A DNA stretch of 64,000 nucleotides from Gammaproteobacteria bacterium (GTDB lineage: Bacteria; Pseudomonadota; Gammaproteobacteria; DSM-16500), in the NCBI GenBank assembly GCA_021325575.1, contig JAJPGW010000006.1, forward strand, positions 62,001 to 126,000. The letters run 5' to 3'. Under the pieces are notes generated by a model. That model was not told the DNA's origin and made no database searches. It saw only the letters and a program-made list of their open reading frames with translations. The translations under genes and the position numbers were made by a program. Shown here piece after piece: positions 48,255 through 57,317 of the stretch. Each line of letters begins with the position of its first letter. Position 1 is the stretch's first letter.

Positions 48255-49091
48255 ATGGCTTCATCCGATAAAGATAAAAAAAAGGGAAACCAAAAAAGCA
48301 AGGATGAAGTGGTGCCCGGAATATTTGATCTATTCGAGGACACGGCAATTGAGTTATTTTGGCATCAACAAGAACGTCTATTGGAGGATTCGGATTTAGA
48401 TGAAAAGGACAAAAATAAACTTTTGCGGCGGGCAAACGAAATCGAAAATTCTGAAGACAGCGCAGTCGAAAAGCTTAACTTGTTTTTGACTGAAATACAA
48501 AAAGTCGACGAAGTTCTGATTGTAGCTGCTGAAGCCGAGATAGAGCGTGCACTTGAAAGAGGACTCCCCGAATATATAAAAAAAGGAGAATCATCCACAG
48601 CGCAGATGATGGGCTCAATGCCATTAACGAATCAGCCACCACTACCCCCGTTGCCTGCAGGAAACCAACCAAGCTCTCCAGTCGAGCCAAAGGCACCTGT
48701 ATCTTATCTTCCTAGAGAACTTGAAACTAAAGTTAGCAAAGATCATGTGCTCAACATGGCTTGGCTAAGTCACGAAATTTTCCTAATCGCGAATATGGAA
48801 GGGCTTAAAAAATCCGACAAGAAAGTAGATGCGATTGTTACAAAATTAAATACTAGTCTCGCTGAGGCCAAAGAGTTGAAATCAGCGGAAAAATTTCAAG
48901 CTTCTATTGCGGCCCTTGAACAATTTTCAAAAGATTTTGATTCCTTGCCCGAAAAAACTAAAAAGAAAGCGATAGCAATCAAAACTAAGGTCGATGAAAC
49001 AGTACAAAAAGGGCGGGCAAGATCTGGAGTGGAAAATAAATCGGATCAGGGTGAAGAACCTGAAATTGTTAGATTCCATCGCCAGCGTTAA
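48255..49091 (+). CDS. Orphan helical protein, second of a related pair
   Basis: A 278-residue protein starting MASSDKDKKKGNQKSKDEVV and the shared PGIFDL motif, then a helical acidic segment. A Pro-rich linker follows (about 115-150, NQPPLPPLPAGNQPSSPVEP), resembling an SH3-ligand-type polyproline stretch, and a C-terminal coiled coil with many Lys/Glu. GGAGG precedes ATG 48255, 25 bp after the first paralogue. A strong terminator follows. Function unknown. Confidence 0.72.
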   Translation: MASSDKDKKKGNQKSKDEVVPGIFDLFEDTAIELFWHQQERLLEDSDLDEKDKNKLLRRANEIENSEDSAVEKLNLFLTEIQKVDEVLIVAAEAEIERALERGLPEYIKKGESSTAQMMGSMPLTNQPPLPPLPAGNQPSSPVEPKAPVSYLPRELETKVSKDHVLNMAWLSHEIFLIANMEGLKKSDKKVDAIVTKLNTSLAEAKELKSAEKFQASIAALEQFSKDFDSLPEKTKKKAIAIKTKVDETVQKGRARSGVENKSDQGEEPEIVRFHRQR

Positions 49092-49109
49092 TATTATATG
49101 GATATTGCA

Positions 49110-49146
49110 TCCATGAAATTATATCATTTCATGGATTAATTTTTTT
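49110..49146 (+). terminator. Intrinsic terminator of the paralogous pair
   Basis: TCCATGAAAT (49110-49119) and ATTTCATGGA (49126-49135) form a perfect 10-bp stem with a 6-base loop, followed by TTAATTTTTTT. It ends before pyrD. Confidence 0.85.
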
Positions 49147-49158
49147 AAGGCCCGAAGA

Positions 49159-50163
49159 ATGTTGTATCGAAAAATAAGTAAATGGCTTTTTCACCTCGAC
49201 CCGGAAACCGCGCATTATCTCGCATTAAACTCCTTGAAAATAGCTCATCAGCTAGGTTTAACAGCATTATTCTGCAAAAAAATCCTCAAACCGTGCACGT
49301 TATTTGGATTGCAATTCCCTAATCCAATTGGGCTTGCCGCCGGATTAGATAAAAACGGCGATTACATTGATGCGCTTTCAGCGCTTGGATTTGGATTTAT
49401 TGAAGTCGGCACCGTTACACCCAAACCGCAAGAAGGCAATCCAAAACCCCGTCTCTTTCGACTCATAGAGCAAGAAGCCTTAATTAATCGCATGGGTTTT
49501 AACAATAAAGGCCTGGATTATGTTGTCGAACGCTTACGCCAAAAAAAATCAACCGGCATCGTCGGTGTGAATATTGGAAAAAACCGTGATACTCCATTGG
49601 AAAATGCAGTCGATGATTATCTCATCGGTTTTAAAAAAGTCGCGCCTTATGCAAGTTATGTAACCATCAATATTTCTTCACCCAACACGATGGGTTTGCG
49701 CGATTTGCAGCATGGCGATTTTTTGCAGAATTTATTGCGAAAATTAAAAGAAGAACAGGCGAAACAAACCAAATACGTGCCGCTCATCGTTAAAATCGCA
49801 CCGGATTTGGAAGATGCCGAAATTAAAAAGATGGCCGAGATTTTTTTGCAAGAAAAAATTGACGGCGTGATTGCAACGAATACGACGATCAAGCGCGATG
49901 GAGTTGAACAGTCTCCTTACGCAAATGAAACCGGCGGCTTGAGCGGAAAGCCCTTGCGATTTTTGACAACTGAAACCGTAAAAAAATTTCATGCGATTTT
50001 GCAAGATAACATTCCCATCATTGCCTGCGGTGGGATTTCAGAGTCAGACGATATTCAACGAAATAAAGCGGTAGGCGCAGTGTTATTTCAAATTTACACC
50101 GGCTTGATTTATCAAGGCCCGGGAAAAGTAGCCGCCATCCTGAGCGCAGCGAAGAATCTCTAA
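49159..50163 (+). CDS. pyrD: Dihydroorotate dehydrogenase (quinone), class 2
   Basis: A 334-residue FMN enzyme of pyrimidine synthesis attached to the inner membrane. The N-terminal amphipathic region (FHLDPETAHYLALNSLK) is the class 2 membrane-binding signature. FPNPIGLAAGLDKNGDYIDAL and EVGTVTPKPQEGNPKPRLFR are FMN-binding. The catalytic Ser lies in YVTINISSPNTMGLRDLQ (class 2 uses Ser). IACGGISESDD is the phosphate-binding loop. A single housekeeping gene inside the accessory stretch. Confidence 0.96.
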   Translation: MLYRKISKWLFHLDPETAHYLALNSLKIAHQLGLTALFCKKILKPCTLFGLQFPNPIGLAAGLDKNGDYIDALSALGFGFIEVGTVTPKPQEGNPKPRLFRLIEQEALINRMGFNNKGLDYVVERLRQKKSTGIVGVNIGKNRDTPLENAVDDYLIGFKKVAPYASYVTINISSPNTMGLRDLQHGDFLQNLLRKLKEEQAKQTKYVPLIVKIAPDLEDAEIKKMAEIFLQEKIDGVIATNTTIKRDGVEQSPYANETGGLSGKPLRFLTTETVKKFHAILQDNIPIIACGGISESDDIQRNKAVGAVLFQIYTGLIYQGPGKVAAILSAAKNL

Positions 50164-50167
50164 ACCC

Positions 50168-50249
50168 CGTCATTGCGAGACCGTGCTTTTTACGGTCGAA
50201 GCAATCTCTTGAGATTGCTTCGGAACGCTTCGCGTTCCTCGCAATGACG
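50168..50249. repeat. Palindromic interspersed repeat, family A, copy 6
   Basis: An 82-bp inverted repeat: CGTCATTGCGAG / CTCGCAATGACG, with a GAAGCAATCTCTTGAGATTGC core. The side arms differ (GACCGTGC... on the left, GGAACGCTTCGCGTTCC on the right, itself a small hairpin). It lies 4 bp after the pyrD stop. Confidence 0.88.
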
Positions 50250-50296
50250 GGTTGGCAAGAATCTTCACTTCGTTCAGTGTGACAGCGAAGTATTTG

Positions 50297-50351
50297 TTTA
50301 AGCTTACCTTAAGTTTCCATTAATTTTCCCTTAATCAAAGTACGTTATCCT
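50297..50351 (+). promoter_or_regulatory. Array of four TTAA half-sites and -10 element
   Basis: TTTAAG (50297), CTTAAG (50308), ATTAAT (50319) and CTTAAT (50330) are four half-sites at exact 11-bp steps, each separated by five bases. Ten bases later comes the -10-like TATCCT (50346-50351). Three half-sites match YTTAAK; ATTAAT has one mismatch. Four in register on one helical face suggests cooperative binding of two response-regulator dimers. Confidence 0.62.
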
Positions 50352-50376
50352 TTCTGAAAATAACGAGGAACAAACT

Positions 50377-50772
50377 ATGATGACTAATAGCAGAATTAAA
50401 GAAAAATTGATGGCAAAAAAGCAAAGCTCTAGTTGTGATTCGGCAGGGGTTCATCTTCTATTTTGCTGCGATTGTTTAGTATGTTGTATTTGTCATAGCT
50501 TCGGGTCCATATACAATAAAATTGCAAAAGAACCACAAGACACATTTGATTGTGGAGCACTCTGGCAACAATATCATCACAATAAGGAAATTGCGAATCT
50601 CCCGAGTGGACCTAGGTATCAATCTTTTGATGATGAAAGTGATAATGACGAAGCGGACGATAGCTCGAAACATTCCAACCCGTTAAGTCGTTCTTCGAGT
50701 AGAACGATTTCACAGTCGGAAAAAGTCGAGGCAGAAATCTCGCACAATCCATTGTGGAATACGTTTTCTTGA
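50377..50772 (+). CDS. Small orphan protein with Cys cluster, candidate effector
   Basis: A 131-residue protein. After a basic N terminus, residues 20-42 hold the compact cluster LLFCCDCLVCCICHSF: six Cys in a hydrophobic context, the kind of site S-palmitoylated in eukaryotic cells. The rest is acidic and Ser-rich (FDDESDNDEADDSS) and ends NPLWNTFS. There is no signal peptide. AGGA precedes ATG 50377, about 19 bases after the expected transcript start. The four-half-site array upstream makes it the strongest PmrA-type target in the window. A host-membrane-targeted effector is the inference. Confidence 0.75.
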   Translation: MMTNSRIKEKLMAKKQSSSCDSAGVHLLFCCDCLVCCICHSFGSIYNKIAKEPQDTFDCGALWQQYHHNKEIANLPSGPRYQSFDDESDNDEADDSSKHSNPLSRSSSRTISQSEKVEAEISHNPLWNTFS

Positions 50773-50781
50773 AAAAAGAGA

Positions 50782-52623
50782 TTATTCCACTGTCACTGAT
50801 TTCGCCAAATTCCTAGGCTGATCGACATCCGTGCCTTTTAATACAGCAACATGATAGGCCAATAATTGCAGCGGAACCGTATAAACAATCGGCGCCAGAA
50901 TCGGATCCACGGATGGCATTTCAATCACATGAATGCCTTCTTGATTTTCATTGACCACACTCTTATTGTCAGTGAAAACATAAAGCACCCCGCCGCGCGC
51001 CCGCACTTCATGTAAATTCGATTTTAATTTTTCTAATAAATCATTATTCGGGGCAATCGCAATGACTGGCATGTTTTTATCGACTAATGCCAAGGGCCCA
51101 TGTTTTAATTCGCCAGCGGGATAACCTTCGGCGTGAATGTAAGAAATTTCTTTTAATTTTAATGCGCCTTCCAATGCAATCGGATAAAGTTCGCCGCGTC
51201 CTAAAAACAACGCGTGATTTTTATCGATAAAATGGCTCGCAAATTCTGCAATTAAATTATTTAATTTTAAAGTATTTTCGATCGTTTTTGGCAATTGCAA
51301 TAATTGTTTGACGAGATGTTGTTCTGTTGCCGGCGAAAGTTGATGCTGACGTCCTAATGCAATCGTAAACATCAATAATGCAGTTAATTGCGTGGTAAAT
51401 GCTTTGGTCGATGCAACACCAATTTCAACACCCGCGCGCGTCATAAAATTTAAATCGGATTCGCGTACGAGCGAACTTTCAGGCACGTTGCAAATCGCGA
51501 GCGAACTTAAATAACCGATTTTTTTCGCAAGACGCAATGCGGCGAGTGTGTCAGCGGTTTCACCCGATTGGGAAATTGTCACGAATAAACTATTTGCTGG
51601 CACCACATTTTTTCTGTAGCGAAATTCACTAGCGACTTCAACAGAACACGGGACACCTGCTAATTCTTCAATCCAATAACGCGCAACCATCGCCGCGTGA
51701 TAACTGGTGCCGCACGCGACTAATTGCACATGGCGCACTTCTTGAAATAATTTTTTCGCATGCAAACCAAACGCAGTGTCTAGTACGCAATTATTACCTA
51801 ATCGGCCTTCGAGATTTGAAGTGAGTGCGCGCGATTGTTCGAAAATTTCTTTGCTCATGTAATGACGATGCTCGCCGCGATCGCCCGCATCATAATTTAT
51901 TTCGGGCGTTTGTAATTTGCGATCCACTTTTTTGCCATCTTTGGAATAAATATCAATGGTTTTTTTCGTGACATTGGCAATGTCACCGTCTTCTAGATAA
52001 TAAAATTGTTTAGCGACGTGCGATAAGGCGAATGTATCTGAACCAAAAAAGTTTTCGCCTTCACCTTCGCCTTGGCCGACAATCAAGGGACAACCATGGC
52101 GCACCGCAATTAATTGATCGGGGAATTTTGTGGCCGCAATACCTAACGCATAATTGCCTTCGAGTTGTTGTACCGTTGCAAAAGTCGCTTTTAATAAATC
52201 ATTCGTTTTTTGAAAATGATAATGCAAAAGATGCACGATGGTTTCAGAATCGGTTTGTGAAGAAAATTTATAGCCTTGTTCACGCAAAAAATGTCTTAGC
52301 GCATCATGATTTTCAATAATGCCGTTATGGACTAACGCAAATTCATCATGTGAAATCAGCGGATGGGCATTATATTCAGATGGCTCACCGTGTGTTGCCC
52401 AGCGAGTATGGGCAATGCCGGAATTGCCGGTGAGGGGCGATTGGTTTAATAAAGTTTCGAGTTCGCGCACTTTTCCTTGAGTGCGTAAGCGCTCAATTTT
52501 GTTGTCACCATTGATGACCGCAATGCCCGCGGAATCATAACCGCGATATTCCAGACGTTTTAAACCTTCTAATAAAACTTTTTCAATGCTTCGTTCTGCG
52601 ACAGCGCCGACGATTCCACACAT
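50782..52623 (-). CDS. glmS: Glutamine--fructose-6-phosphate aminotransferase
   Basis: A 613-residue first enzyme of the hexosamine pathway. Start ATG 52623 has AAGGAA upstream and places the catalytic nucleophile Cys2 in MCGIVGAVA, which is required; the in-frame codon seven residues upstream would block it. The N-terminal glutaminase domain has HTRWATHGEPS. The two SIS isomerase domains contain QSGETADTLAALR and GRGELYPIALEGALKLKEISY, and the protein ends LAKSVTVE as in the family. It starts one base after the glmU stop, so the pair is co-transcribed. Confidence 0.97.
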   Translation of the reverse strand: MCGIVGAVAERSIEKVLLEGLKRLEYRGYDSAGIAVINGDNKIERLRTQGKVRELETLLNQSPLTGNSGIAHTRWATHGEPSEYNAHPLISHDEFALVHNGIIENHDALRHFLREQGYKFSSQTDSETIVHLLHYHFQKTNDLLKATFATVQQLEGNYALGIAATKFPDQLIAVRHGCPLIVGQGEGEGENFFGSDTFALSHVAKQFYYLEDGDIANVTKKTIDIYSKDGKKVDRKLQTPEINYDAGDRGEHRHYMSKEIFEQSRALTSNLEGRLGNNCVLDTAFGLHAKKLFQEVRHVQLVACGTSYHAAMVARYWIEELAGVPCSVEVASEFRYRKNVVPANSLFVTISQSGETADTLAALRLAKKIGYLSSLAICNVPESSLVRESDLNFMTRAGVEIGVASTKAFTTQLTALLMFTIALGRQHQLSPATEQHLVKQLLQLPKTIENTLKLNNLIAEFASHFIDKNHALFLGRGELYPIALEGALKLKEISYIHAEGYPAGELKHGPLALVDKNMPVIAIAPNNDLLEKLKSNLHEVRARGGVLYVFTDNKSVVNENQEGIHVIEMPSVDPILAPIVYTVPLQLLAYHVAVLKGTDVDQPRNLAKSVTVE

Positions 52624-52624
52624 G

Positions 52625-54007
52625 TTAGGATTCCTTTTTTTCACTTTTTTTGCTGGGTTTTTTCCAATTAGGGATACTGCGTTGCTCGCGTGCGCGGCAA
52701 ACGGTCAGTTGATGAGCCGGTGCATCGCGAGTGATGGTTGAGCTGGTCGCGATATAGGCGCCTTCGCCCACTTTGATCGGGGCCACCAGGGCCGTATTAG
52801 TGCCAATAAAGGCATCATCGCCGATAATGGTTTTGTGTTTGTTAACGCCATCATAATTACAAGTGATGGTGCCTGCGCCAATGTTGACGCGCTTACCCAC
52901 ATCACTATCACCAATATAACTTAAATGATTCACTTTGCTGGCTTCGCCAATCACGCTATTTTTAATTTCGACAAAATTACCAATATGGGATTTTGACGCT
53001 AAAATCGTGCCGGGACGAAGGCGGGCAAAGGGTCCGATGATGCAGTCTGCTGCAATTTCCGCGCCATCGATAACACTGTTTGCGCGAATTTCGACGCCGT
53101 CACCGATTACTGTATTGCGAATCACGGTGTTTGGTCCGATCGTGCAATTATTTCCAATGACGACGCGTCCTTCAAAAATGACATTGATGTCGATCGTGAC
53201 ATCTTTGCCTGCAATTAATTCCCCGCGCACATCAAAACGATTCGGATCCAGAATAGTCACGCCCTGCTTCATTAATTTTTCAGCTTGCTGGATTTGATAA
53301 GCGCGTTCCAGCATCGCAAGCTGCGCGCGATCGTTTACGCCCGCTAATTCATTTTCTGAATGGTGTTGAAAGCCATGAATGGAAATATTATCTTTCACTG
53401 CCATGTTGATCACATCCGTTAAATAATATTCTTGTTGCGCATTATTATTTTGCAGGCGGCTCAAGTTTTTTTGCAAGAAATTTTCGGGGAAGAAATAAAT
53501 ACCCGAATTGATTTCGGTTAACTGTTTTTGTGCGTCGGATAAATCTTTTTCTTCGATGATGTTAATAATATTCTGTTTGGCATCGCGAATGATTCGGCCA
53601 AAGCCAGTTGGGTTCGCTAAATTCACCGTAATAAGTCCCAGGGCGTTTTTCGGTGTTTTCGCAATAAAATCTTTTAGGGTGGCAATTTGAGTTAATGGTA
53701 CGTCACCATAAAGTACCAGTACGGGATTTTCATTAGGAATATGGGGCAGCGCTTGTTGCAAGGCGTGGCCAGTGCCGAGTTGTTCTTTTTGTTCTACCCA
53801 GGTGACGTTCAGGTCTGCTAACGCATGACGCAAGGTTTCGCCCTGGTGGCCATAGATCACAATAGGCGGTTCAGAGGCGATGCCACGGGCGGTGTTGACC
53901 ACATGCTCAAGGAGTGGTTTTCCTCCTAAGCGGTGTAACACTTTGGGCAATGCGGACTGCATGCGCTTGCCTTGGCCTGCTGCTAGGATGACTATACTTA
54001 ACGCCAT
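52625..54007 (-). CDS. glmU: Bifunctional GlmU (GlcN-1-P acetyltransferase / UDP-GlcNAc pyrophosphorylase)
   Basis: A 460-residue enzyme. The pyrophosphorylase domain opens ILAAGQGKRMQSALPKVLH, with YGDVPL as the metal motif. The C-terminal left-handed beta-helix has hexapeptide repeats (NCTIGPNTVIRNTVIGDGV...), with the acetyltransferase motif NYDGVNKHKT and catalytic His region. It makes UDP-GlcNAc from GlmS product after GlmM. GlmM is not in the window. Upstream of the start lies a 75-bp stretch, then a family B palindrome. Confidence 0.97.
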   Translation of the reverse strand: MALSIVILAAGQGKRMQSALPKVLHRLGGKPLLEHVVNTARGIASEPPIVIYGHQGETLRHALADLNVTWVEQKEQLGTGHALQQALPHIPNENPVLVLYGDVPLTQIATLKDFIAKTPKNALGLITVNLANPTGFGRIIRDAKQNIINIIEEKDLSDAQKQLTEINSGIYFFPENFLQKNLSRLQNNNAQQEYYLTDVINMAVKDNISIHGFQHHSENELAGVNDRAQLAMLERAYQIQQAEKLMKQGVTILDPNRFDVRGELIAGKDVTIDINVIFEGRVVIGNNCTIGPNTVIRNTVIGDGVEIRANSVIDGAEIAADCIIGPFARLRPGTILASKSHIGNFVEIKNSVIGEASKVNHLSYIGDSDVGKRVNIGAGTITCNYDGVNKHKTIIGDDAFIGTNTALVAPIKVGEGAYIATSSTITRDAPAHQLTVCRAREQRSIPNWKKPSKKSEKKES

Positions 54008-54082
54008 GGGGTTCCTCTGTTCAAACGCGAATTATATGACAATATGGGGGGAATAGTGAAATGGAATTGTGGGGGGTGGCTC

Positions 54083-54209
54083 GAGTTACCGCTTAAGCTG
54101 AACTTGGGCTTCACCTACGCTCCGGAGCATACGTCCATGTATTTTCGTGTTTCATCCATGAAACACATGTCGCTGCGGTGAAGCCCAAGTTCAGCTTAAG
54201 CGGTAACTC
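54083..54209. repeat. Long palindromic element, family B, copy 2
   Basis: Arms 54083-54115 and 54177-54209 are perfect 33-bp inverted copies around a 61-bp centre. The centre shares GGAGCATAC, CATGTATT and TTTCATCCATGAAAC with copy 1 at 9289-9417. The right arm overlaps the stop and the last codons of the HD gene. The arms are unrelated to those of copy 1. Confidence 0.9.
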
Positions 54210-55581
54210 TCGATGTGAGTTGGTGGAGAATTGTTTGGATGGCTGGGTCTTCTATGATTTCGGAGTCTATGCTTAAAAAGACGGTTTCTTCGGGTTTGTC
54301 GGAAATGGCGCTAATCATAAATGACAGCTCATTTAAGGGCTTGATTTGGCCGTGTTCGTTTAGGACTAGAATGGGATCTTCTTGGATTTTGTAGGATTGA
54401 TGGGGGGTTTGGATTAATACGATTTGCCAATCTTGATAGTGAGGGTGCTGGTTTTTAAATTCAGCCAGTAATTCGGTGGCAACATTCACATTTGCGGGAT
54501 CCAGGCGAATGTTCTGGGCTAATTTTCGATGATGTATGCGTTTGGCAATTTGGGCGGCGGCGTGTGGATCGTTTAATTCAGCCAGTTCTTTTATCAGAAT
54601 AAATACATCGTAATCGCAGAGTTGTTTGTAGATAGCGTAATTGTCTGACAAAAATTGCTGGCGATGCGGTTCGATATTTTTTTCCTGGATGGCAATTTGA
54701 TTAAATTGATTGGCTGCTAACAAAAATTGTCCGAGCCGTGTGGATTTTATCCGGGAAAAAGCGGGATATTCTGCTAAATCCCGTGATAGGGTTTGCAATA
54801 ATTTCACCAGTAACGATTCGAGCGCGAGTTTCTTTTGATAATGATAAATATTCCGCATCATTAATCGTCGGGCCATTAAATAATGTTCGACCACCCCGAC
54901 GCCTTTGTGAGTCACGCCTAAACGCTCCCCTTGATTGGATTGGACGATGGCCATGCAATGCAACAGCCAGCGAAAATCAAATTGACCATAGGTCACGCCG
55001 CAAAAGTGACTGTCACGCAATAAATAATCTAATCGATCCGCATCCATTTGGGATGACACAATATCGGCTAATAATTTTTTGGGTGAACGGTGCATGATCA
55101 TGTCTTCGATGAGCTGAAATTTTTCTTCGGACAGATTATGGCGCGCATTCAAGCGATTATATTTTGCAAAAAATTCGGCATTACGAAATTCCGCAAGGAA
55201 AAAAGGCGTCCAGGCTTCATGACGGATTAGTTTCTGATAAAAAATATCTTCGAATGCATGGGAAAAAGGCCCGTGCCCTATGTCATGTAAAAGACAGGCA
55301 ATCATCACGAGTTGGCGTTCTTCTTCGGCGAGACCGATTTTGTGCGCGATCTGGCTTGCGATATAACAGCAGCCTAAACAATGATTAAAACGGGTATGGA
55401 CCGCGCCTGGGAAAATAAAATCACCCATGCCTAATTGTTTAATATGACGTAAACGCTGAAAAATGGGGCTATCAATAAAAGGTTTGACCCAATTGTCCTC
55501 GGCGGTCGTAAATTGCATAGTGCCGTGCACGGGGTCTTTGATGACGTGGAAAATATTTTCATTGATCATGAGAGCGGCCAT
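54196..55581 (-). CDS. HD-superfamily phosphohydrolase (SAMHD1/dGTPase-like)
   Basis: A 461-residue HD protein. Metal-binding residues: H62/H67 region in HTRFNHCLG, HD in CLLHDIGHGPFSHAFE (99-100), and a later Asp in SSQMDADRLDYLLRD. This motif set and the MQFT.. KDPVHG N terminus match the SAMHD1-like, HD-type dNTP triphosphohydrolases or related nucleotidases. The substrate is unproven. The last residues (SRVTA) are encoded by a family B palindrome arm, so the C terminus may have been altered by repeat insertion. ATG 55581 or 55569; no clear ribosome site. Confidence 0.88.
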   Translation of the reverse strand: MAALMINENIFHVIKDPVHGTMQFTTAEDNWVKPFIDSPIFQRLRHIKQLGMGDFIFPGAVHTRFNHCLGCCYIASQIAHKIGLAEEERQLVMIACLLHDIGHGPFSHAFEDIFYQKLIRHEAWTPFFLAEFRNAEFFAKYNRLNARHNLSEEKFQLIEDMIMHRSPKKLLADIVSSQMDADRLDYLLRDSHFCGVTYGQFDFRWLLHCMAIVQSNQGERLGVTHKGVGVVEHYLMARRLMMRNIYHYQKKLALESLLVKLLQTLSRDLAEYPAFSRIKSTRLGQFLLAANQFNQIAIQEKNIEPHRQQFLSDNYAIYKQLCDYDVFILIKELAELNDPHAAAQIAKRIHHRKLAQNIRLDPANVNVATELLAEFKNQHPHYQDWQIVLIQTPHQSYKIQEDPILVLNEHGQIKPLNELSFMISAISDKPEETVFLSIDSEIIEDPAIQTILHQLTSRVTA

Positions 55582-55607
55582 TGGTTTTGATTTAAGGCGC
55601 GATTTTA

Positions 55608-56165
55608 TCAGTTTTTGTGCTTTAGCTCTATAGTTTCCAGTTTGGTATAGCGGGAGCCTTTTTCGCCGGGTTCGCTCTTATATAAAATAATCTGTTGCAC
55701 CCGAACTTTTTCTAAGCCAGAAAATGTTATTTCATCCAATTCAAATAATTTTTTGGCAGGGGGCAATCGAGCGAGTGTCAAATGTCCGCGAAACGGCCTT
55801 TTTTCGATTTCATAACCGGTTTTAACCACTCCGGAACCAATTTGGCTCGAAAGCATCGCAAGAACCGGATTCGGATTAAGCTTGATTGAAATCACATGCG
55901 GTCGATAGGGAGTGGGAAATAATTCAATTTTTTCCAGTTGCAATTCAAACGATTCAAAACCTTGAATTTCAGCGCGTACGTTTTGGATTAATTGCGGGAT
56001 ATCCGTTTCGTTTACATTCGCCTGAAATTGCAGGGTAACATGCATGTTTTCCGGTTTGGTCCAGCGGATGGCGTGATGTTTATGTTTTTTTTGTAACTCT
56101 GCGCTGATCTCACCTATTTCTGTTTTAGTTTTTTCTGGTAAATCAACGGCGAAAAAAATCCGCAT
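55608..56165 (-). CDS. thpR: RNA 2',3'-cyclic phosphodiesterase (2H family)
   Basis: A 185-residue enzyme of the LigT/ThpR family. Two HxTx motifs are present: HVTLQF (N-terminal half) and HLTLARL (C-terminal half). ATG 56165 with GGAAAG gives the family start MRIFFAVDLPEK; the frame further upstream is non-homologous. It hydrolyses 2',3'-cyclic phosphates and acted as a 2'-5' RNA ligase in vitro in E. coli. It is divergent from parB. Confidence 0.9.
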   Translation of the reverse strand: MRIFFAVDLPEKTKTEIGEISAELQKKHKHHAIRWTKPENMHVTLQFQANVNETDIPQLIQNVRAEIQGFESFELQLEKIELFPTPYRPHVISIKLNPNPVLAMLSSQIGSGVVKTGYEIEKRPFRGHLTLARLPPAKKLFELDEITFSGLEKVRVQQIILYKSEPGEKGSRYTKLETIELKHKN

Positions 56166-56279
56166 GGTGGCTTTCCTTTTTCTTCCAATACTTAATTTTA
56201 ACATAGGGAAACTCCTTACTAGCACTTCTTCCGCTAATTGATTAATATGTAAAGCAATTGGCAAATGAAGGACATCCTC

Positions 56280-57137
56280 ATGGTAAAAAAACGCGGTTTG
56301 GGTAAATCATTAGATGCCCTTTTAGTCGGTTCATTAGGAACAGCAGAGGATTCTCACAAAACCACCGATAAATTGACCCAATTACCTGTCGATTTAATTC
56401 AAAGAGGCAAATATCAGCCGAGACGTGAAATGGACCCAGAGGCATTGGAGGATTTGGCTAATTCAATCCGTGCGCAAGGGGTCATTCAGCCGATTGTGGT
56501 CAGACACATGTTAGGCGGCCGCTATGAAATTGTTGCGGGCGAACGACGTTGGCGCGCTTCTCAGTTAGCCGGATTGAAAGAAATCCCTGCAATTGTTAAG
56601 GATATTCCCGACGAAGCGGCTATCGCGATTGCATTGATTGAAAATATTCAACGTGAAAACTTAAATCCGGTCGAAGAAGCGGTTGCTTTACAACGCCTGC
56701 TCGAAGAATTCTCCATGACCCACAGCCAAGTTGCCGAAGCTGTTGGCAAATCCCGAACGAGTGTGACGAATTTATTACGCTTGTTAACTTTAAGCGAAGA
56801 AGTGAGAAACATGCTAGAACACGGCGACATCGAAATGGGCCACGCGCGCGCATTATTGACTTTGCCGGAACCGTCACAAATTGAAGCGGCGCAGCAAATT
56901 GTAAACAAAAGCCTTTCAGTCCGCGAAACCGAAGAATTAGTCCGCCGCATGCAGTTACCGAATCTACCTGAAATGCCGAAATCGATAGACCCTGATATTC
57001 GCCGTTTGCAGGAAGACTTATCCGAACGCTTACGATTAACCGTTGCGATTCAACATAACACCAAAGGCCGCGGCAAAGTGGTGATCCGTTATAGCGATTT
57101 GACGGAGCTCGATGCCATTCTCGAATATTTTCAGTGA
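56280..57137 (+). CDS. parB: Chromosome-partitioning protein ParB
   Basis: A 285-residue CTP-dependent DNA clamp loading at parS. ATG 56280 with AAGGA gives the family start MVKKRGLGKSLDALL. The N-terminal domain has PVDLIQRGKYQPRREMDPE and the CTP/arginine motif GERRWRASQLAG. A helix-turn-helix follows around MTHSQVAEAVGKSRTSVTNLLRL, and then a C-terminal dimerisation domain. The perfect parS is 40 kb away at 16421. Unusually, no parA precedes it: thpR is divergent upstream and the DEAD-box gene follows. Confidence 0.95.
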   Translation: MVKKRGLGKSLDALLVGSLGTAEDSHKTTDKLTQLPVDLIQRGKYQPRREMDPEALEDLANSIRAQGVIQPIVVRHMLGGRYEIVAGERRWRASQLAGLKEIPAIVKDIPDEAAIAIALIENIQRENLNPVEEAVALQRLLEEFSMTHSQVAEAVGKSRTSVTNLLRLLTLSEEVRNMLEHGDIEMGHARALLTLPEPSQIEAAQQIVNKSLSVRETEELVRRMQLPNLPEMPKSIDPDIRRLQEDLSERLRLTVAIQHNTKGRGKVVIRYSDLTELDAILEYFQ

Positions 57138-57317
57138 TAAATAACGCTTGCTTTTTCCTGCTCAAACAGTGATCATAAGCACCTAATTAACTGTCATCCC
57201 CTTCTTTTTCTTTATAATCAATTAGTTGGCGATGATCCACTGCCAGCTTATCCAGTCTTTTCTTCGTAGGATGCGAATCATGACTTGTTTGGCTCGCCTT
57301 TTTATAAAGAGGAAGAT

